From Corynebacterium halotolerans (GTDB taxonomy: Bacteria > Actinomycetota > Actinomycetes > Mycobacteriales > Mycobacteriaceae): a stretch of DNA of 64,000 nucleotides. Where the stretch lies: NCBI RefSeq assembly GCF_001056295.1, contig NZ_JVMD01000024.1, positions 176,035-240,034 of the forward strand, in the 5' to 3' direction. Position 1 is the stretch's first letter, and each line of letters opens with the position of its first letter. The position numbers and the translations under genes were made by a program. The notes beneath the pieces were generated by a model. The model was given only the letters and a program-made list of their open reading frames with translations. It was not told the DNA's origin and did not search any database. Shown here piece after piece: positions 19,501 to 28,399 of this stretch.

Positions 19501-19973
19501 CAGTCTTCCGGCATGTAGCGGTCCTCGAGTTCGCGGAACCGGCGCACGGCCTCGACGACGGCGGAGCCGTCGCGGGACTGCAGCGCCCACATGGGCACGA
19601 ACTCGAACTCGGGCAGCTCCAGGCGCGCCCAGCGGGCGTCGGCCGGGAAGCTCAGGCCGTGGACCACGTCCCACGGGTAGAACTTGGCGCCCAGGAAGTT
19701 GCGGACTTCCACGCCGCGCGAATCCACGCGCACCCGCGGACGGAGCATGAGCAGGCAGGCCGCGGAGATGACCAGGCCCAGGATCGGGAACGCCAGCACG
19801 TCGATGGAGGTCACCTGCGCGCCGGTGTCGCCGACGTCGACGACGAAGCCCATGAACAGGTGCACCGCCATCACCACGGCCGCCGAACCCCACGCCCAGA
19901 GCTTCATGGTCTTGGACGTGACCGTCAGCTCCCAGCGGGAATCCGTGCGGTCGACCGTCTTGTTGTCGCTCAC
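19500..19973 (-). CDS. PH-domain (bacterial PH, DUF2581-like) membrane protein
   Basis: 157 residues. Two predicted membrane helices, about 26-46 ([21 protein letters not shown]) and 58-78, then a soluble part resembling bacterial PH folds: [31 protein letters not shown]. Such proteins stand between ribH and uvrC in corynebacteria and mycobacteria; function unknown. The GTG at 19973 is chosen because GAGGAG of the ribH end lies 8 bases upstream; only 5 bases separate it from the ribH stop. Its own stop overlaps uvrC. Translation is probably coupled on both sides. Confidence 0.85.
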   Translation of the reverse strand: MSDNKTVDRTDSRWELTVTSKTMKLWAWGSAAVVMAVHLFMGFVVDVGDTGAQVTSIDVLAFPILGLVISAACLLMLRPRVRVDSRGVEVRNFLGAKFYPWDVVHGLSFPADARWARLELPEFEFVPMWALQSRDGSAVVEAVRRFRELEDRYMPED

Positions 19974-19978
19974 TTCGT

Positions 19979-20452
19979 TCACTCCTCGCCCAGGGTTCGC
20001 AGCAGCGCGGCGGTGTGCAGCGCCGCGATGGCGGCCTCCCGCCCCTTGTCCTCGACCGATCCCGGCGCACCGGAGCGGGCGACGGCCTGCTCGTGGGTGT
20101 CGCACGTGAGCACGCCATTGCCCACCGGGGTCCGCTGATCGAGCGCGATGCGGGTCAGCCCCTCGGTCACCGAATCGCAGACGTAATCGAAGTGGGGGGT
20201 GCCGCCGCGGATGACGCAGCCCAGCGCGACGACGGCATCGTGGTCGTCGGCGAGGGCCTGGACCACCACCGGCAGCTCGAGGGCGCCGACGACGGTGTAA
20301 TCGCGGACCATCGCGCCCGCCTCTTCGGCGGCCGCGATGGCGTTGGCGCGGAGTTGGCCGGTGATGTCGGCGTTCCAGTGCGCGGTGACGATTGCGACGC
20401 TCATCCCCTCCGCATCGGGCATCTCGATGTCGGGCAGTCCCGCTCCGCTCAC
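19979..20452 (-). CDS. ribH: 6,7-dimethyl-8-ribityllumazine synthase
   Basis: Condenses 5-amino-6-ribitylaminouracil with 3,4-dihydroxybutanone 4-phosphate, the penultimate riboflavin step; forms icosahedral or pentameric assemblies. 157 residues. Motifs: [40 protein letters not shown] (with substrate-contacting residues and catalytic His), [11 protein letters not shown] and [11 protein letters not shown]. The GTG at 20452 overlaps the ribA stop as GTGA and gives [13 protein letters not shown], like related proteins; a longer start to 20500 would run inside ribA. Confidence 0.96.
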   Translation of the reverse strand: MSGAGLPDIEMPDAEGMSVAIVTAHWNADITGQLRANAIAAAEEAGAMVRDYTVVGALELPVVVQALADDHDAVVALGCVIRGGTPHFDYVCDSVTEGLTRIALDQRTPVGNGVLTCDTHEQAVARSGAPGSVEDKGREAAIAALHTAALLRTLGEE

Positions 20453-21714
20453 TTCTTCTCCTCCTGATCGCCTTCGCCACCAATGTAGTCCGACAGCCAC
20501 GGAAGGTCATGCCCCATCCGCTGCTGCTTGGTGGTCAGGTAACGGACGTTGTCGGCGTTGACCTCCACGGGCACCGGGACCCGCCGGCTCATCTCCAGGC
20601 CGTAGCCGCCCAGGCCCGCCCTCTTGGTCGGGTTGTTGGTGAGCAGAGCCATCGAACGCACGCCGAGGTCCCGGAGGATCTGCGCGCCGGTGCCGTACTC
20701 GCGGGCGTCGGCGGGCAGGCCCAGCTGCAGGTTGGCGTCGACGGTGTCCACGCCCTCGTCCTGCAGGTGATAGGCCTCCAGCTTGTGCATCAGGCCGATG
20801 CCCCGGCCCTCGTGACCGCGCATGTACAGCACGACGCCGCGGCCGGCGGCCTGCACGATCTCCATGGAACGGTGCAGCTGCTGGCCGCAGTCGCACCGCC
20901 GCGAGCCGAAGACGTCGCCGGTCAGGCACTCGGAGTGCACGCGCACCAGGACATCGGAGCCGCCGTCGGAGGCGGGGTCGCCGACCACGAGCGCAACGTG
21001 CTCGACGCCGTCGACGAGGGAGCGGTAGCCCACGGCCCGGAACTCGCCGAAGTCGGTGGGCATGCGGGTTTCGACGACGCGCTCGACCAGGTGCTCATGG
21101 CGGCGCCGGTACTCGATGAGCTGCTCGATGGAGATCAGGGCCAGATCATGCTCGTCGCAGAAGCGCCGCAGCTCCGGGGTGCGGGCCATGCCGGTCGGGT
21201 CCTCCTCGGACACGACCTCGCACAGCACGCCGGCGGGGCGCAGTCCGGCGAGCCGGGCCAGATCCACCGCGGCTTCGGTGTGGCCGGCCCGGGTGAGCAC
21301 GCCGCCCTGCACCGCGCGCAGCGGCACCACGTGGCCGGGGCGGGTGAATTCGGAGGCGGTCGAGTTGGCCGCCGCGAGCCGCTGGATCGTGTACGCGCGG
21401 TCCGCGGCGGAGATGCCGGTCGAGCCGGTGGCCGCGTCGACGGTCACCGTGTACGCGGTGCCGCGGACGTCTTCGTTGCGGGCGACCATGGGCGGCAGGC
21501 CCAGCCGGTCGCAGTCCGCGCCGGTCAGCGGCGCGCAGATGTATCCGGAGGAGTACCGCACCATGAAGGCCACCAGCTCCGGCGTCGCCAGTTCGGCGGC
21601 GAAGATGATGTCGCCCTCGTTCTCGCGGTCCTCGTCGTCGACGACCACCACGGCCTTGCCGGCGGCGATGTCGGCGATGGCCCGTTCCACGCTGTCGAGT
21701 TCAATCACGGACAT
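20449..21714 (-). CDS. ribA: Bifunctional 3,4-dihydroxy-2-butanone-4-phosphate synthase / GTP cyclohydrolase II
   Basis: Supplies both branches of riboflavin synthesis. 421 residues. The N-terminal RibB domain (1-200) has [15 protein letters not shown] near 22-36 and [10 protein letters not shown] with [12 protein letters not shown]. The C-terminal RibA domain has [20 protein letters not shown], containing the zinc-binding cysteines, [11 protein letters not shown] and [13 protein letters not shown] at 21714, four bases after the ribC stop. Also called ribBA. No FMN riboswitch is visible ahead of this rib cluster. Confidence 0.97.
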   Translation of the reverse strand: MSVIELDSVERAIADIAAGKAVVVVDDEDRENEGDIIFAAELATPELVAFMVRYSSGYICAPLTGADCDRLGLPPMVARNEDVRGTAYTVTVDAATGSTGISAADRAYTIQRLAAANSTASEFTRPGHVVPLRAVQGGVLTRAGHTEAAVDLARLAGLRPAGVLCEVVSEEDPTGMARTPELRRFCDEHDLALISIEQLIEYRRRHEHLVERVVETRMPTDFGEFRAVGYRSLVDGVEHVALVVGDPASDGGSDVLVRVHSECLTGDVFGSRRCDCGQQLHRSMEIVQAAGRGVVLYMRGHEGRGIGLMHKLEAYHLQDEGVDTVDANLQLGLPADAREYGTGAQILRDLGVRSMALLTNNPTKRAGLGGYGLEMSRRVPVPVEVNADNVRYLTTKQQRMGHDLPWLSDYIGGEGDQEEKK

Positions 21715-21718
21715 GAGC

Positions 21719-22318
21719 CTATCGGGGCAGCAATTTCTCGATGTACTTGGCCACCACGTCGACTTCCAGATTGACGGTGGCGCCCACGTCGAGCGTGCCC
21801 AGCACGGTGTCCGCCAGCGTCGTCGGGATGAGGCTGACCTCGAACCAATGATCGCCCGCCTCGCCTCCCACGGCGGAGACCGTCAGCGACGTGCCGTCCA
21901 CGGCGATGGAGCCCTTCTCCACCACGTAGCGGTCGAGGTCGTCGGGAAGCGAAATGCGCACGACCTCCCAGTGCTCGCCGGGCGTGCGCGAGACGATGGA
22001 CCCCGTGCCGTCGACGTGTCCCTGGACGATGTGCCCGCCCAGCCGCGCGCCCGCGGCGACCGCGCGCTCGAGGTTGACCGGCGATCCGGTGCCCAGCCCG
22101 CCGAGGCCGGTGCGGTCCAGCGATTCCTGCATGACGTCGGCGGTGAAACTCTCGTCGTCGAACTCGGCGACGGTCAAGCACACGCCATTGACGGCGATGG
22201 AGTCGCCGAGTTTCGCCCCCTCTACCGCCGTCTCGCACCCGATGGTGAGGCGAATGGCATCGCCCTGATCCTCGATGCCGGCCACGCGGCCGACTTCCTC
22301 GACGATTCCGGTGAACAC
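21719..22318 (-). CDS. ribC: Riboflavin synthase alpha chain
   Basis: Dismutates two 6,7-dimethyl-8-ribityllumazine molecules to riboflavin. 199 residues with two homologous lumazine-binding barrels. The first begins [12 protein letters not shown] and has VNGVCLTV; the second has [12 protein letters not shown] and VDGTSLTV. Also named ribE in other species. The start is GTG at 22318 with GAGAGG upstream. Sixteen bases after the ribD stop. Confidence 0.95.
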   Translation of the reverse strand: MFTGIVEEVGRVAGIEDQGDAIRLTIGCETAVEGAKLGDSIAVNGVCLTVAEFDDESFTADVMQESLDRTGLGGLGTGSPVNLERAVAAGARLGGHIVQGHVDGTGSIVSRTPGEHWEVVRISLPDDLDRYVVEKGSIAVDGTSLTVSAVGGEAGDHWFEVSLIPTTLADTVLGTLDVGATVNLEVDVVAKYIEKLLPR

Positions 22319-22334
22319 GTGTGGTGGTTCCTCT

Positions 22335-23420
22335 CTATGCTCTGCGCACGGATTTGATGAGCACGTCGTCGCCGAGCAACTCGACGCCGACGGTGCGGAA
22401 ACGGACGATGTCGTCGACGGTCGTGGCCGACCCCGTGTCGACGACGGCGGTGCCGGCGCCCAGCAGACCGGGCGCGACGTAGGACTCGACGGCGTCGACG
22501 AGGCCGGCCTCCAGGAACGCCCCCGCCAGCCGGGGGCCGCCCTCGACGAGGACGTCGATGAGCCCGAGATCCGCGAGGACGTCGACGACGACGGACATGT
22601 CGCGGGTCTGGATGTGGCGGAACATGTCCGCCGAAGCGATCGCCGGATCGACGCGCTCGCCCGGCAGGAACCCGCCGCGGATGGCGGCGTCCTCGGGGAT
22701 CTCCTTGCGGCCGATGGCCACGCGCAGCGGCTGGTTCGGGTACGGGGCTCCGCCGGGATCCCGCGCCGTCAACCGGGGGTCGTCGGCGAGCACCGTCCCC
22801 GTGCCGACGATGACCGCGTCGCGGCGGGAACGGTCGACGTGGACGCGGGCGCGGGCCGCGTCGCCGGTGATCCATTGCGACGAACCGTCCGTCGCGGCGG
22901 CCAGTCCGTCGATGGTGCCGGCGGTCTTGAGCGTGATGTGCGGGCGGCGGGTGGCCTGCCAGTGCAGCCAGGGCCGCAGGACCCCGTCGGCGACCTCGGC
23001 GCGCAAGGTGCCCCCGATGACCTCCACTCCCCGCGCATCGAGCCAGTCCGCGCCGCCCGCGGCGACGGGATTGGGGTCCTCGACGGCGTAGACGACCTTC
23101 GCCACCCCCGCCGCGAGCAGTTCGCCGGTGCAGGGGCCGGTGCGGCCGTGGTGATGGCAGGGCTCGAGCGTGACCACCGCCGTGCCTCCCCGGGCCCGGT
23201 CGCCGGCCATCTCCACGGCCTGCGCCTCGGCATGGGGTCCGCCCACGGGGTCGGTGCCCGCGACCGCCGCCGGCATCCCGGAAGCGTCGAGGATGACGCA
23301 ACCGACCGGCGGATTGGGCGAGGTGGTGCCGCGCACCCGTTCCGCGGCGGCGATCGCCGTGCGCATCGCCTGGTCCGGTGACAGCGCCGTGGCGGCGACG
23401 AGGTCGGTGAAGAGGGGCAT
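22335..23420 (-). CDS. ribD: Bifunctional diaminohydroxyphosphoribosylaminopyrimidine deaminase / reductase
   Basis: Deaminates and then reduces the pyrimidine intermediate in riboflavin synthesis. 361 residues. The cytidine-deaminase-like N-domain has the zinc site GGPHAEAQAV plus LEPCHHHGRTGPCT. The reductase domain, from about 150, has HITLKTAGTIDGLAA, GTGTVLADDPRLTARD and VEGGPRLAGAFLEAGLVDAV. ATG at 23420; the rpe stop ends one base before it, so rpe and ribD are very likely translated together. Confidence 0.95.
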   Translation of the reverse strand: MPLFTDLVAATALSPDQAMRTAIAAAERVRGTTSPNPPVGCVILDASGMPAAVAGTDPVGGPHAEAQAVEMAGDRARGGTAVVTLEPCHHHGRTGPCTGELLAAGVAKVVYAVEDPNPVAAGGADWLDARGVEVIGGTLRAEVADGVLRPWLHWQATRRPHITLKTAGTIDGLAAATDGSSQWITGDAARARVHVDRSRRDAVIVGTGTVLADDPRLTARDPGGAPYPNQPLRVAIGRKEIPEDAAIRGGFLPGERVDPAIASADMFRHIQTRDMSVVVDVLADLGLIDVLVEGGPRLAGAFLEAGLVDAVESYVAPGLLGAGTAVVDTGSATTVDDIVRFRTVGVELLGDDVLIKSVRRA

Positions 23421-23421
23421 G

Positions 23422-24108
23422 TCAGCCTCGGCTTTCCTCGTCGCGCAGCTGGCCCTCGACGGCCAGCGCGCGGAGTTCGTTGACGGCGTCGTTGGGAACC
23501 TCGGCGCCGTAGACCGCCGACCCGGCCACGAAGGCGTCGCAGCCGGCTTCCGCGGCGTCGGCGATGGTGGAACCGCCGATGCCCCCGTCGATTTCGATGA
23601 TGGTGCCCAGGCCCCGCAGGTCGATCTGATTGCGCAGGATGCGGACCTTCTCCAGCTGGTCGGGCATGAAGGACTGCCCGCCGAACCCCGGCTCGACGCT
23701 CATGACCAGCACCAGGTCGAACTCGTGCAGGTGCTCCAGCCACGGTTCGATCGGCGTGCCGGGGCGCAGCGAGATGCCCGCGCGAACCCCGGCTTCGCGC
23801 AGCTTGCGCGCCAGGGCGATCGGATCCTCCGTCGCCTCGACGTGGAAGGTGACGCCCGCGGCGCCGGCCTCGACGTAGCCGTCGACCCACTTTTCCGGCT
23901 CCTCGATCATGAGGTGCACGTCCAGCGGTTTGTCGGTCACCTTCGCCACCGCGGCCATCACGGGCACGCCGAAGGAGAGGTTGGGCACGAAGTGGCCGTC
24001 CATGACGTCGATGTGGATCCAATCCGCATCGGACACCGCCTCGATTTCCCGGTCGAGCCTGGCGAAATCGGCGGACAAGATGGAGGGGGCGATGATCGGG
24101 GTGCTCAT
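23422..24108 (-). CDS. rpe: Ribulose-phosphate 3-epimerase
   Basis: Interconverts ribulose 5-phosphate and xylulose 5-phosphate. 228 residues, TIM barrel. Visible are APSILSADFARL at 7-18, HIDVMDGHFVPNLSFG (catalytic Asp and metal ligands), LDVHLMIEEPEKW, MSVEPGFGGQSFM and the phosphate loop EIDGGIGGSTI. No ribosome site is seen; the ATG lies 6 bases behind a TAGGCT -10 box, so the message may be leaderless. It leads the rpe-rib gene row and supplies riboflavin synthesis with ribulose 5-phosphate balance. Confidence 0.96.
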   Translation of the reverse strand: MSTPIIAPSILSADFARLDREIEAVSDADWIHIDVMDGHFVPNLSFGVPVMAAVAKVTDKPLDVHLMIEEPEKWVDGYVEAGAAGVTFHVEATEDPIALARKLREAGVRAGISLRPGTPIEPWLEHLHEFDLVLVMSVEPGFGGQSFMPDQLEKVRILRNQIDLRGLGTIIEIDGGIGGSTIADAAEAGCDAFVAGSAVYGAEVPNDAVNELRALAVEGQLRDEESRG

Positions 24109-24114
24109 GCCCCG

Positions 24115-24120
24115 AGCCTA
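24115..24120 (-). promoter_or_regulatory. Likely leaderless promoter of rpe (-10 TAGGCT)
   Basis: Minus strand TAGGCT, six bases from the rpe ATG, which would be the transcription start. A perfect dyad, ATCCGGTC (24147-24154), loop 6, GACCGGAT (24161-24168), lies where the -35 to -55 region would be. It could be an operator for rpe or a 3' hairpin of the SUKH gene that ends at 24189. Confidence 0.45.
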
Positions 24121-24188
24121 CCGCGCCGTCCCCGGGGCCCGGACCCATCCGGTCAAGCCGGACCGGATCAATGCCTGTGTCCGGCCTC

Positions 24189-24689
24189 TCAGGCCGTGTC
24201 GTCGGACCGGAGGGCGTCGACGAGCCCCCGGAAACTGGCGGCGACCGGGGTGAGTTCCTCGGTTTCGTGATCCCAGAAGGAGACATGGCCGCTCGCGGAG
24301 TCGACCAGGTAGAGGTCGCCGCCCGGGCTGCTGGCCACCGGCAGCGTGCCCTCCGGGATTCCGTCGGCGAACAGCTCGAGGTGGCCGACGAGGCCCCAGG
24401 TGTCGCGTGCGTCTCCGGCCAGGGGCACGAACTCCCGGATGACGAAGCTGCGATCACCGACCCGGAAGGTGGAATGCTCCGGGACTCCGCCATTCCAGGT
24501 GCGCAGGAATTCGGCGTAATCGGCCGGCAGGGCGAGGCCGGTCGAAGCCTCGAAAGCGGCGATCTCGGCTGCGGTGGCCGGAGTGACGGCGGCCCGGCGG
24601 CGGAGCTCCTTGACCTGGTGCTTGTTGTAGCGCAGGCCATACTGGCGGGCCTGGGCGAGAGCGGCATCGGCGTCGAAACGGCGGAACAT
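24189..24689 (-). CDS. SMI1/KNR4 (SUKH) family protein
   Basis: 166 residues. The SUKH signature is clear at residues 42-70: EIAAFEASTGLALPADYAEF followed by LRTWNGGVP. SUKH proteins are often immunity proteins of polymorphic toxins but also occur alone, possibly as regulatory ligand-binding proteins. No toxin gene is beside it, so immunity is not supported here. ATG at 24689 with AAAGG five bases upstream and a possible TATCTT -10 box about 85 bases ahead. It separates rpe from rsmB, in a patch with a small membrane-protein gene and a copy of the rsmB 3' end. Function unknown. Confidence 0.8.
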   Translation of the reverse strand: MFRRFDADAALAQARQYGLRYNKHQVKELRRRAAVTPATAAEIAAFEASTGLALPADYAEFLRTWNGGVPEHSTFRVGDRSFVIREFVPLAGDARDTWGLVGHLELFADGIPEGTLPVASSPGGDLYLVDSASGHVSFWDHETEELTPVAASFRGLVDALRSDDTA

Positions 24690-24772
24690 GGGGACCTTTG
24701 CGGGTTATGTGGCGGATGGTCGCAGACCAGCGTTCATCGCCGGCGACGTTGGGCGCGTCGGACGATGGGCTA

Positions 24773-24778
24773 AAGATA
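24773..24778 (-). promoter_or_regulatory. Possible -10 box of the SUKH gene (TATCTT)
   Basis: Minus strand reads GGTATCTTTAG. It would give a leader of about 80 nt to the ATG at 24689. It lies just after (in minus reading) the rsmB 3'-end copy at 24790-24840. Confidence 0.4.
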
Positions 24779-24789
24779 CCTCCCGGCCA

Positions 24790-24840
24790 TCATTCCGCGG
24801 GTTTGCGCAGCACGGCGAAGAACATCGCATCCGACGCCCC
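24790..24840 (-). pseudogene. Second copy of the rsmB 3' end (remnant)
   Basis: On the minus strand this encodes SDAMFFAVLRKPAE and a stop. The real RsmB C-terminus reads TDAMFFAVLRKPAHG. A 26-base stretch, 24803-24828, is identical to 25155-25180 within rsmB, and the match continues with few mismatches. No start or upstream rsmB sequence is attached. It is a truncated duplicate, probably left by insertion or recombination of the DNA between the two copies. Confidence 0.75.
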
Positions 24841-24854
24841 GGGGCTAACACGGG

Positions 24855-24860
24855 TACCCT
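24855..24860 (+). promoter_or_regulatory. Leaderless promoter of the small membrane protein (-10 TACCCT)
   Basis: GGGTACCCTGCGG with six bases between the hexamer and the ATG at 24867. There is no ribosome site. This spacing puts the transcription start on the A of the start codon. Confidence 0.45.
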
Positions 24861-24866
24861 GCGGCC

Positions 24867-25037
24867 ATGGACCGCAAGATACTCGCCTTCATCGCACTGG
24901 CCCTGACCATGCTTTACGGTGTCGGTTTCGCCGTAATCGACGGCACGGGCACCTACGCAGTCGTCGGCGGCATCATCGTCGCCCTGGCCTGGGTCGCCGT
25001 CGGCGTCTTCGGCCGCGGCGACGACGGACGCCCCTGA
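24867..25037 (+). CDS. Small two-helix membrane protein, leaderless
   Basis: 56 residues: MDRKILAFIALALTMLYGVG, then a short polar turn (IDGTG), a second helix around 30-48 rich in Gly/Val/Ile/Ala, and a charged end GRGDDGRP. Two membrane passes are predicted by eye. It is the only plus-strand gene between pgl and the 61 kb region, lying between the 3' ends of rsmB and its remnant copy. The ATG is 6 bases after a TACCCT box. Family not recognised; codon use with GC-rich third positions supports it being real. Confidence 0.6.
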   Translation: MDRKILAFIALALTMLYGVGFAVIDGTGTYAVVGGIIVALAWVAVGVFGRGDDGRP

Positions 25038-25138
25038 CCGACTCCCGGGAATCGGCGCAGACGAGCGCCGGCTCCGCCCCGCCCGCGACGGGCGGGCCTC
25101 AGACGTGCCCGGGTTTGCTCGGCCGTTCGCGTGTCCGA

Positions 25139-26737
25139 TCAGCCGTGCGCGGGCTTGCGCAGCACGGCGAAGAACATCGCGTCGGTGCCGTGGCGGTGCG
25201 GCCACATCTGCACCGACGGCCCGTCGCCGACGTCGCCCATCGGTTCCACGAGCGGGCGGGCGTCCAACTCCTCCAGCCCCAGCTGACGCACGGCCCGGTC
25301 GACCGCCCCGCGCGTTTCGCGCAGATGCGGCGAGCACGTCGAGTAGACGATGACGCCGCCGGGCCGCACGAGTTTCGCGGCCGATTCCAGCAGCTCGCCC
25401 TGGAGCTTGGTCAAAGCGGGCAGATCGTCGGTTGATTTCCGCCAGCGCGCCTCGGGGCGGCGCCGCAGCGAGCCCAGGCCGGAGCACGGCGCGTCGACGA
25501 GGATGCGGTCGTAGCCGCCCTCGAGCCCGGGATCCCGGCCGTCCGCCACGTGGACCCGCACGGGCAGTCCCCGCACCGAGTTCTCCACGAGTCCGGCGCG
25601 CTTCTTCGCCGGCTCCACCGCGTCGACGGTCGCCCCGTCGATCTTGGCGATGCCCCCGAGGAACGCGGCCTTGCCGCCGGGGCCCGCGCACAGGTCCAGC
25701 CAGCGGCCCCCGTCTTCCCCGTCGAGCGGCGCGAGGGTGACCGCGCGGGCGATGAGCTGCGAGCCCTCGTCCTGCACGGCCGCCAGGTGCTCCCGCACGG
25801 GGCCGAGATCGCCGGGGTCGCCGGATTCGATGCGGACGCAGTACGGGGACCAGGGCCCCTCCTCGCCGCCGGTGATCAGGGCGAGTTCCTCCGCGGACAT
25901 CTCGCCGGGCTTGGCGACGAGATGGACGATCGGACGGGCGTCGTCAGCCGCGAGCGCTTCGGCGAGTTCGCCGGCCCGGGGGCCCAGGGCCTGCGCGAAG
26001 GCATCGGCGATCCAGCGGGGGTGGCCGTGCTTGAGCGCGAGATGCCCGACGGGATCGCGCCCGGCGTCCGGGGCGACTTCCGCGACCCACGCCGCTTCGT
26101 CCTTGCCGGACACGGTGCGCAGGATCGCGTTGACGAAGCCCTTCGCCCCCACCTTCCCCGCGCCGATGACGGCGCGCACGGAGGTGTCCACGGCGGCGTG
26201 GGCGCCGACGCGCGTGCGCAGGAGCTGGTAGGCGCCGAGCCGCAGGACGTCGAGCACTTCGGGGTCGATCCTGTCCAGCGGGCGGGTGGACGCCTTCGCG
26301 AGCACCGCGTCGAGCAGCCCTTCGGCGCGCAGCGTGCCGTAGGTGAGCTCGGTGGCGAAGGCGGCGTCGCGGCCGGTGAGGTTCCGGGCGCGCAGTTCCT
26401 TCGGCAGCATCAGGTTCGCGTAGGCGCCGTCGGCGCGCACCGCGCCGAGGACGTCGAGCGCGACCTGGCGGGGCGCGTCGACCGCGCTGGCTTTGCGACG
26501 GCCCTGGTTGCCCTGGTTCCCCCTGCTGCCCTGGCCCTCATGGCCGCCGTGACCGCCCTGCCCCCGCTTCTGCCCGGAGGCGTTGCGGCGGCGGGTGTTC
26601 CTGGACCGGGCGGGCGGATTGCCCCCATCCCGGTTGCCGGCATCCCGATTCTCGCCGCCCCGGTTGCCGCGGGCCTCCCGGGCCTCTCGGTCGCCGCGGC
26701 CCTCGCGTCCGCCGTCGTTCGAGCGCTGCTCGGCCAT
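25139..26737 (-). CDS. rsmB: 16S rRNA (cytosine-967-C5) methyltransferase RsmB (Fmu/Sun)
   Basis: S-adenosylmethionine-dependent m5C methyltransferase acting on 16S rRNA. 532 residues. Residues 1-80 are low complexity, rich in Gly, Arg, Asn and Gln (NRDGGNPPARSRN, GHGGHEGQGSRGN), probably disordered and RNA-binding. A NusB-like domain follows (about 88-220) and then the Rossmann methyltransferase with DLCAGPGGKAAFL, VDAPCSGLGSLRRRPEARW (catalytic Cys of motif IV) and VYSTCSPHLRETRGAV (motif VI Cys). ATG at 26737 directly abuts the fmt stop. The last 25 codons are partly duplicated 330 bases downstream. Confidence 0.95.
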   Translation of the reverse strand: MAEQRSNDGGREGRGDREAREARGNRGGENRDAGNRDGGNPPARSRNTRRRNASGQKRGQGGHGGHEGQGSRGNQGNQGRRKASAVDAPRQVALDVLGAVRADGAYANLMLPKELRARNLTGRDAAFATELTYGTLRAEGLLDAVLAKASTRPLDRIDPEVLDVLRLGAYQLLRTRVGAHAAVDTSVRAVIGAGKVGAKGFVNAILRTVSGKDEAAWVAEVAPDAGRDPVGHLALKHGHPRWIADAFAQALGPRAGELAEALAADDARPIVHLVAKPGEMSAEELALITGGEEGPWSPYCVRIESGDPGDLGPVREHLAAVQDEGSQLIARAVTLAPLDGEDGGRWLDLCAGPGGKAAFLGGIAKIDGATVDAVEPAKKRAGLVENSVRGLPVRVHVADGRDPGLEGGYDRILVDAPCSGLGSLRRRPEARWRKSTDDLPALTKLQGELLESAAKLVRPGGVIVYSTCSPHLRETRGAVDRAVRQLGLEELDARPLVEPMGDVGDGPSVQMWPHRHGTDAMFFAVLRKPAHG

Positions 26738-27667
26738 CTAGACCATCGTCCCCTCGTCCGGCCGGGCGCCGCGCGCCCAGTCCACTGCGTCCATCATGCG
26801 CTTGCCCGGGGGCTGCACCCGGCCGAGCTCCACCGCGGTGCCCCCGCCGGCGCCGACGAGCACGCGCTTCTTCTCCACGCGGATGCGCCCCTCGCCCAGT
26901 TCGCCGTCGATCTCGGCCGGCGTCACGGGCCCGACCTTGATGCGGTCGTCGCCGAGCATCGTCCACGCCCCGGGCGCGGGGGTGTGGGCGCGGATGCGGC
27001 GGTCGATGAGGTGGCCCGGCATCGTCCAGTCGATCCGGGCATCGGCGGAGGTGATCTTCGGCGCGTGGCTCACGCCGTCGGCCGACTGCGGCTCGGGGCG
27101 CAGGCGCCCGACCTCCAGGCCGTCCATGGTCGCCGCCAGCAGTTCGGCGCCCGAATGCGCCAACCGGGTGAGCAGGTCGTCGGCGGTGTCCGCGGGCTTG
27201 ATCGCCTCGGTGACGGTGCCGAACACCGGGCCGGTGTCCAGGCCCTCTTCGATGCGGAACGTCGACGCGCCCGTGATCTCGTCGCCGGCGGCGATGGCCG
27301 CCTGCACCGGCGCCGCGCCGCGCCACGCGGGCAGCACCGAGAAGTGCAGGTTCACCCAGCCGTGCACCGGCAGATCCAGCAGATCCTTCGGCACGAGGTT
27401 GCCATACGCCACGACCGGTATGCAGTCGGGGGCCAGTTCGGCCAAACGGGCCCGGGCGCCGTCGTCGGCAAGCGTTTCCGGTTCGATGACCTCGATGCCG
27501 TGCTCGACCGCCACGGCCTTCACGGGCGAGGGCTTGAGCGACCGCCCGCGGCCGACGCGCGCGTCGGGGCGGGTGAGCACCGCGACGACCTCATGGCCGG
27601 GGTGCTCGATCAGCTTCCGCAGCGCGGGGACGGCGGGTTCCGGGGTGCCGGCGAAGATCAGGCGCAT
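26738..27667 (-). CDS. fmt: Methionyl-tRNA formyltransferase
   Basis: Formylates initiator Met-tRNA with 10-formyltetrahydrofolate. 309 residues. The start [16 protein letters not shown], the folate/catalytic motif [19 protein letters not shown] (His and the region near the catalytic Asp), and the C-terminal OB-like tRNA-binding domain are clear. ATG at 27667; a longer frame to 27958 would overlap def. GGGGAG upstream. Eight bases after the def stop, so the def-fmt pair (formylation and deformylation) is co-transcribed, followed by rsmB with no gap. Confidence 0.96.
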   Translation of the reverse strand: MRLIFAGTPEPAVPALRKLIEHPGHEVVAVLTRPDARVGRGRSLKPSPVKAVAVEHGIEVIEPETLADDGARARLAELAPDCIPVVAYGNLVPKDLLDLPVHGWVNLHFSVLPAWRGAAPVQAAIAAGDEITGASTFRIEEGLDTGPVFGTVTEAIKPADTADDLLTRLAHSGAELLAATMDGLEVGRLRPEPQSADGVSHAPKITSADARIDWTMPGHLIDRRIRAHTPAPGAWTMLGDDRIKVGPVTPAEIDGELGEGRIRVEKKRVLVGAGGGTAVELGRVQPPGKRMMDAVDWARGARPDEGTMV

Positions 27668-27675
27668 GCTCTCCC

Positions 27676-28179
27676 CTACTTCCCGGCCAGGAACCAGTCG
27701 GTGGACCGCAGCTCGCGCATCGCGGCCTTGCGGGTCTCGGGGTCCAGGCGCTTGAGGAAGAGCACGCCGTCGAGGTGGTCGGTCTCGTGCTGGATGCACC
27801 GCGCGAGCAGGCCCTCGGCCTCGAGGGTCACCGGGGTGCCCGTGCGGTCCTGGCCGGTGGCGCGCACGCGCAGGTAACGCTCCGTGTCGGCGTTGATGCC
27901 GGGGATGGACAGGCAGCCCTCCTCGTCGACCTCGGTCTCCTCGCCGACCGGCTCCCACACGGGGTTGACCAGCTCGCCGCGGCGGCCGTCGCAGTCGTAG
28001 ACGAACACGCGCTGCAGGACGCCGACCTGGTTCGCGGCCAGGCCCACGCCGCCGGCGGAGTCCATGGTCTCGAGCATGTCGTCGGCGAGGTGGGCCAGCT
28101 TCGCGTCGAAGGCCGTGACCTCGTCGGCGCGGGACACCAGGACGGGGTCCCCGAACAGGCGGATCTCTCGGACGGACAT
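27676..28179 (-). CDS. def: Peptide deformylase
   Basis: Metalloenzyme removing the N-formyl group from new proteins. 167 residues. All three motifs are present: GVGLAANQ at 44-51, EGCLS at 87-91 with the metal-ligand Cys89, and HETDH at 131-135 with two metal-ligand His and catalytic Glu. I chose the ATG at 28179 ([14 protein letters not shown]). An ATG three codons upstream is only 3 bases from AGGAG; the chosen one is 12 bases from it, so neither spacing is ideal. Confidence 0.95.
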   Translation of the reverse strand: MSVREIRLFGDPVLVSRADEVTAFDAKLAHLADDMLETMDSAGGVGLAANQVGVLQRVFVYDCDGRRGELVNPVWEPVGEETEVDEEGCLSIPGINADTERYLRVRATGQDRTGTPVTLEAEGLLARCIQHETDHLDGVLFLKRLDPETRKAAMRELRSTDWFLAGK

Positions 28180-28399
28180 GCTTCGCATCAGCTCCTGCGT
28201 TTTATGGGGATGGGGTGTGACGGGGGAAGACCGGGGTCGTGCCAACGGTCATGACGGCCCGGGCCGGTGCCCCGGAATCGAAGCCCGATGCTACCCCACC
28301 GGCCCGGATGCCCAGGAGCCGCGCCCGCGGCGCCGTCGGCGGAGTCGGCGGAGTCGCTCCCGTGCCGGCGGCCGGGGCGACGTCATCGAGCCGGCGCCG

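Noticed and set aside
24109..24188. FMN riboswitch for the rib genes
   Set aside because: The conserved RFN element sequences are absent; rib genes are joined directly behind rpe.
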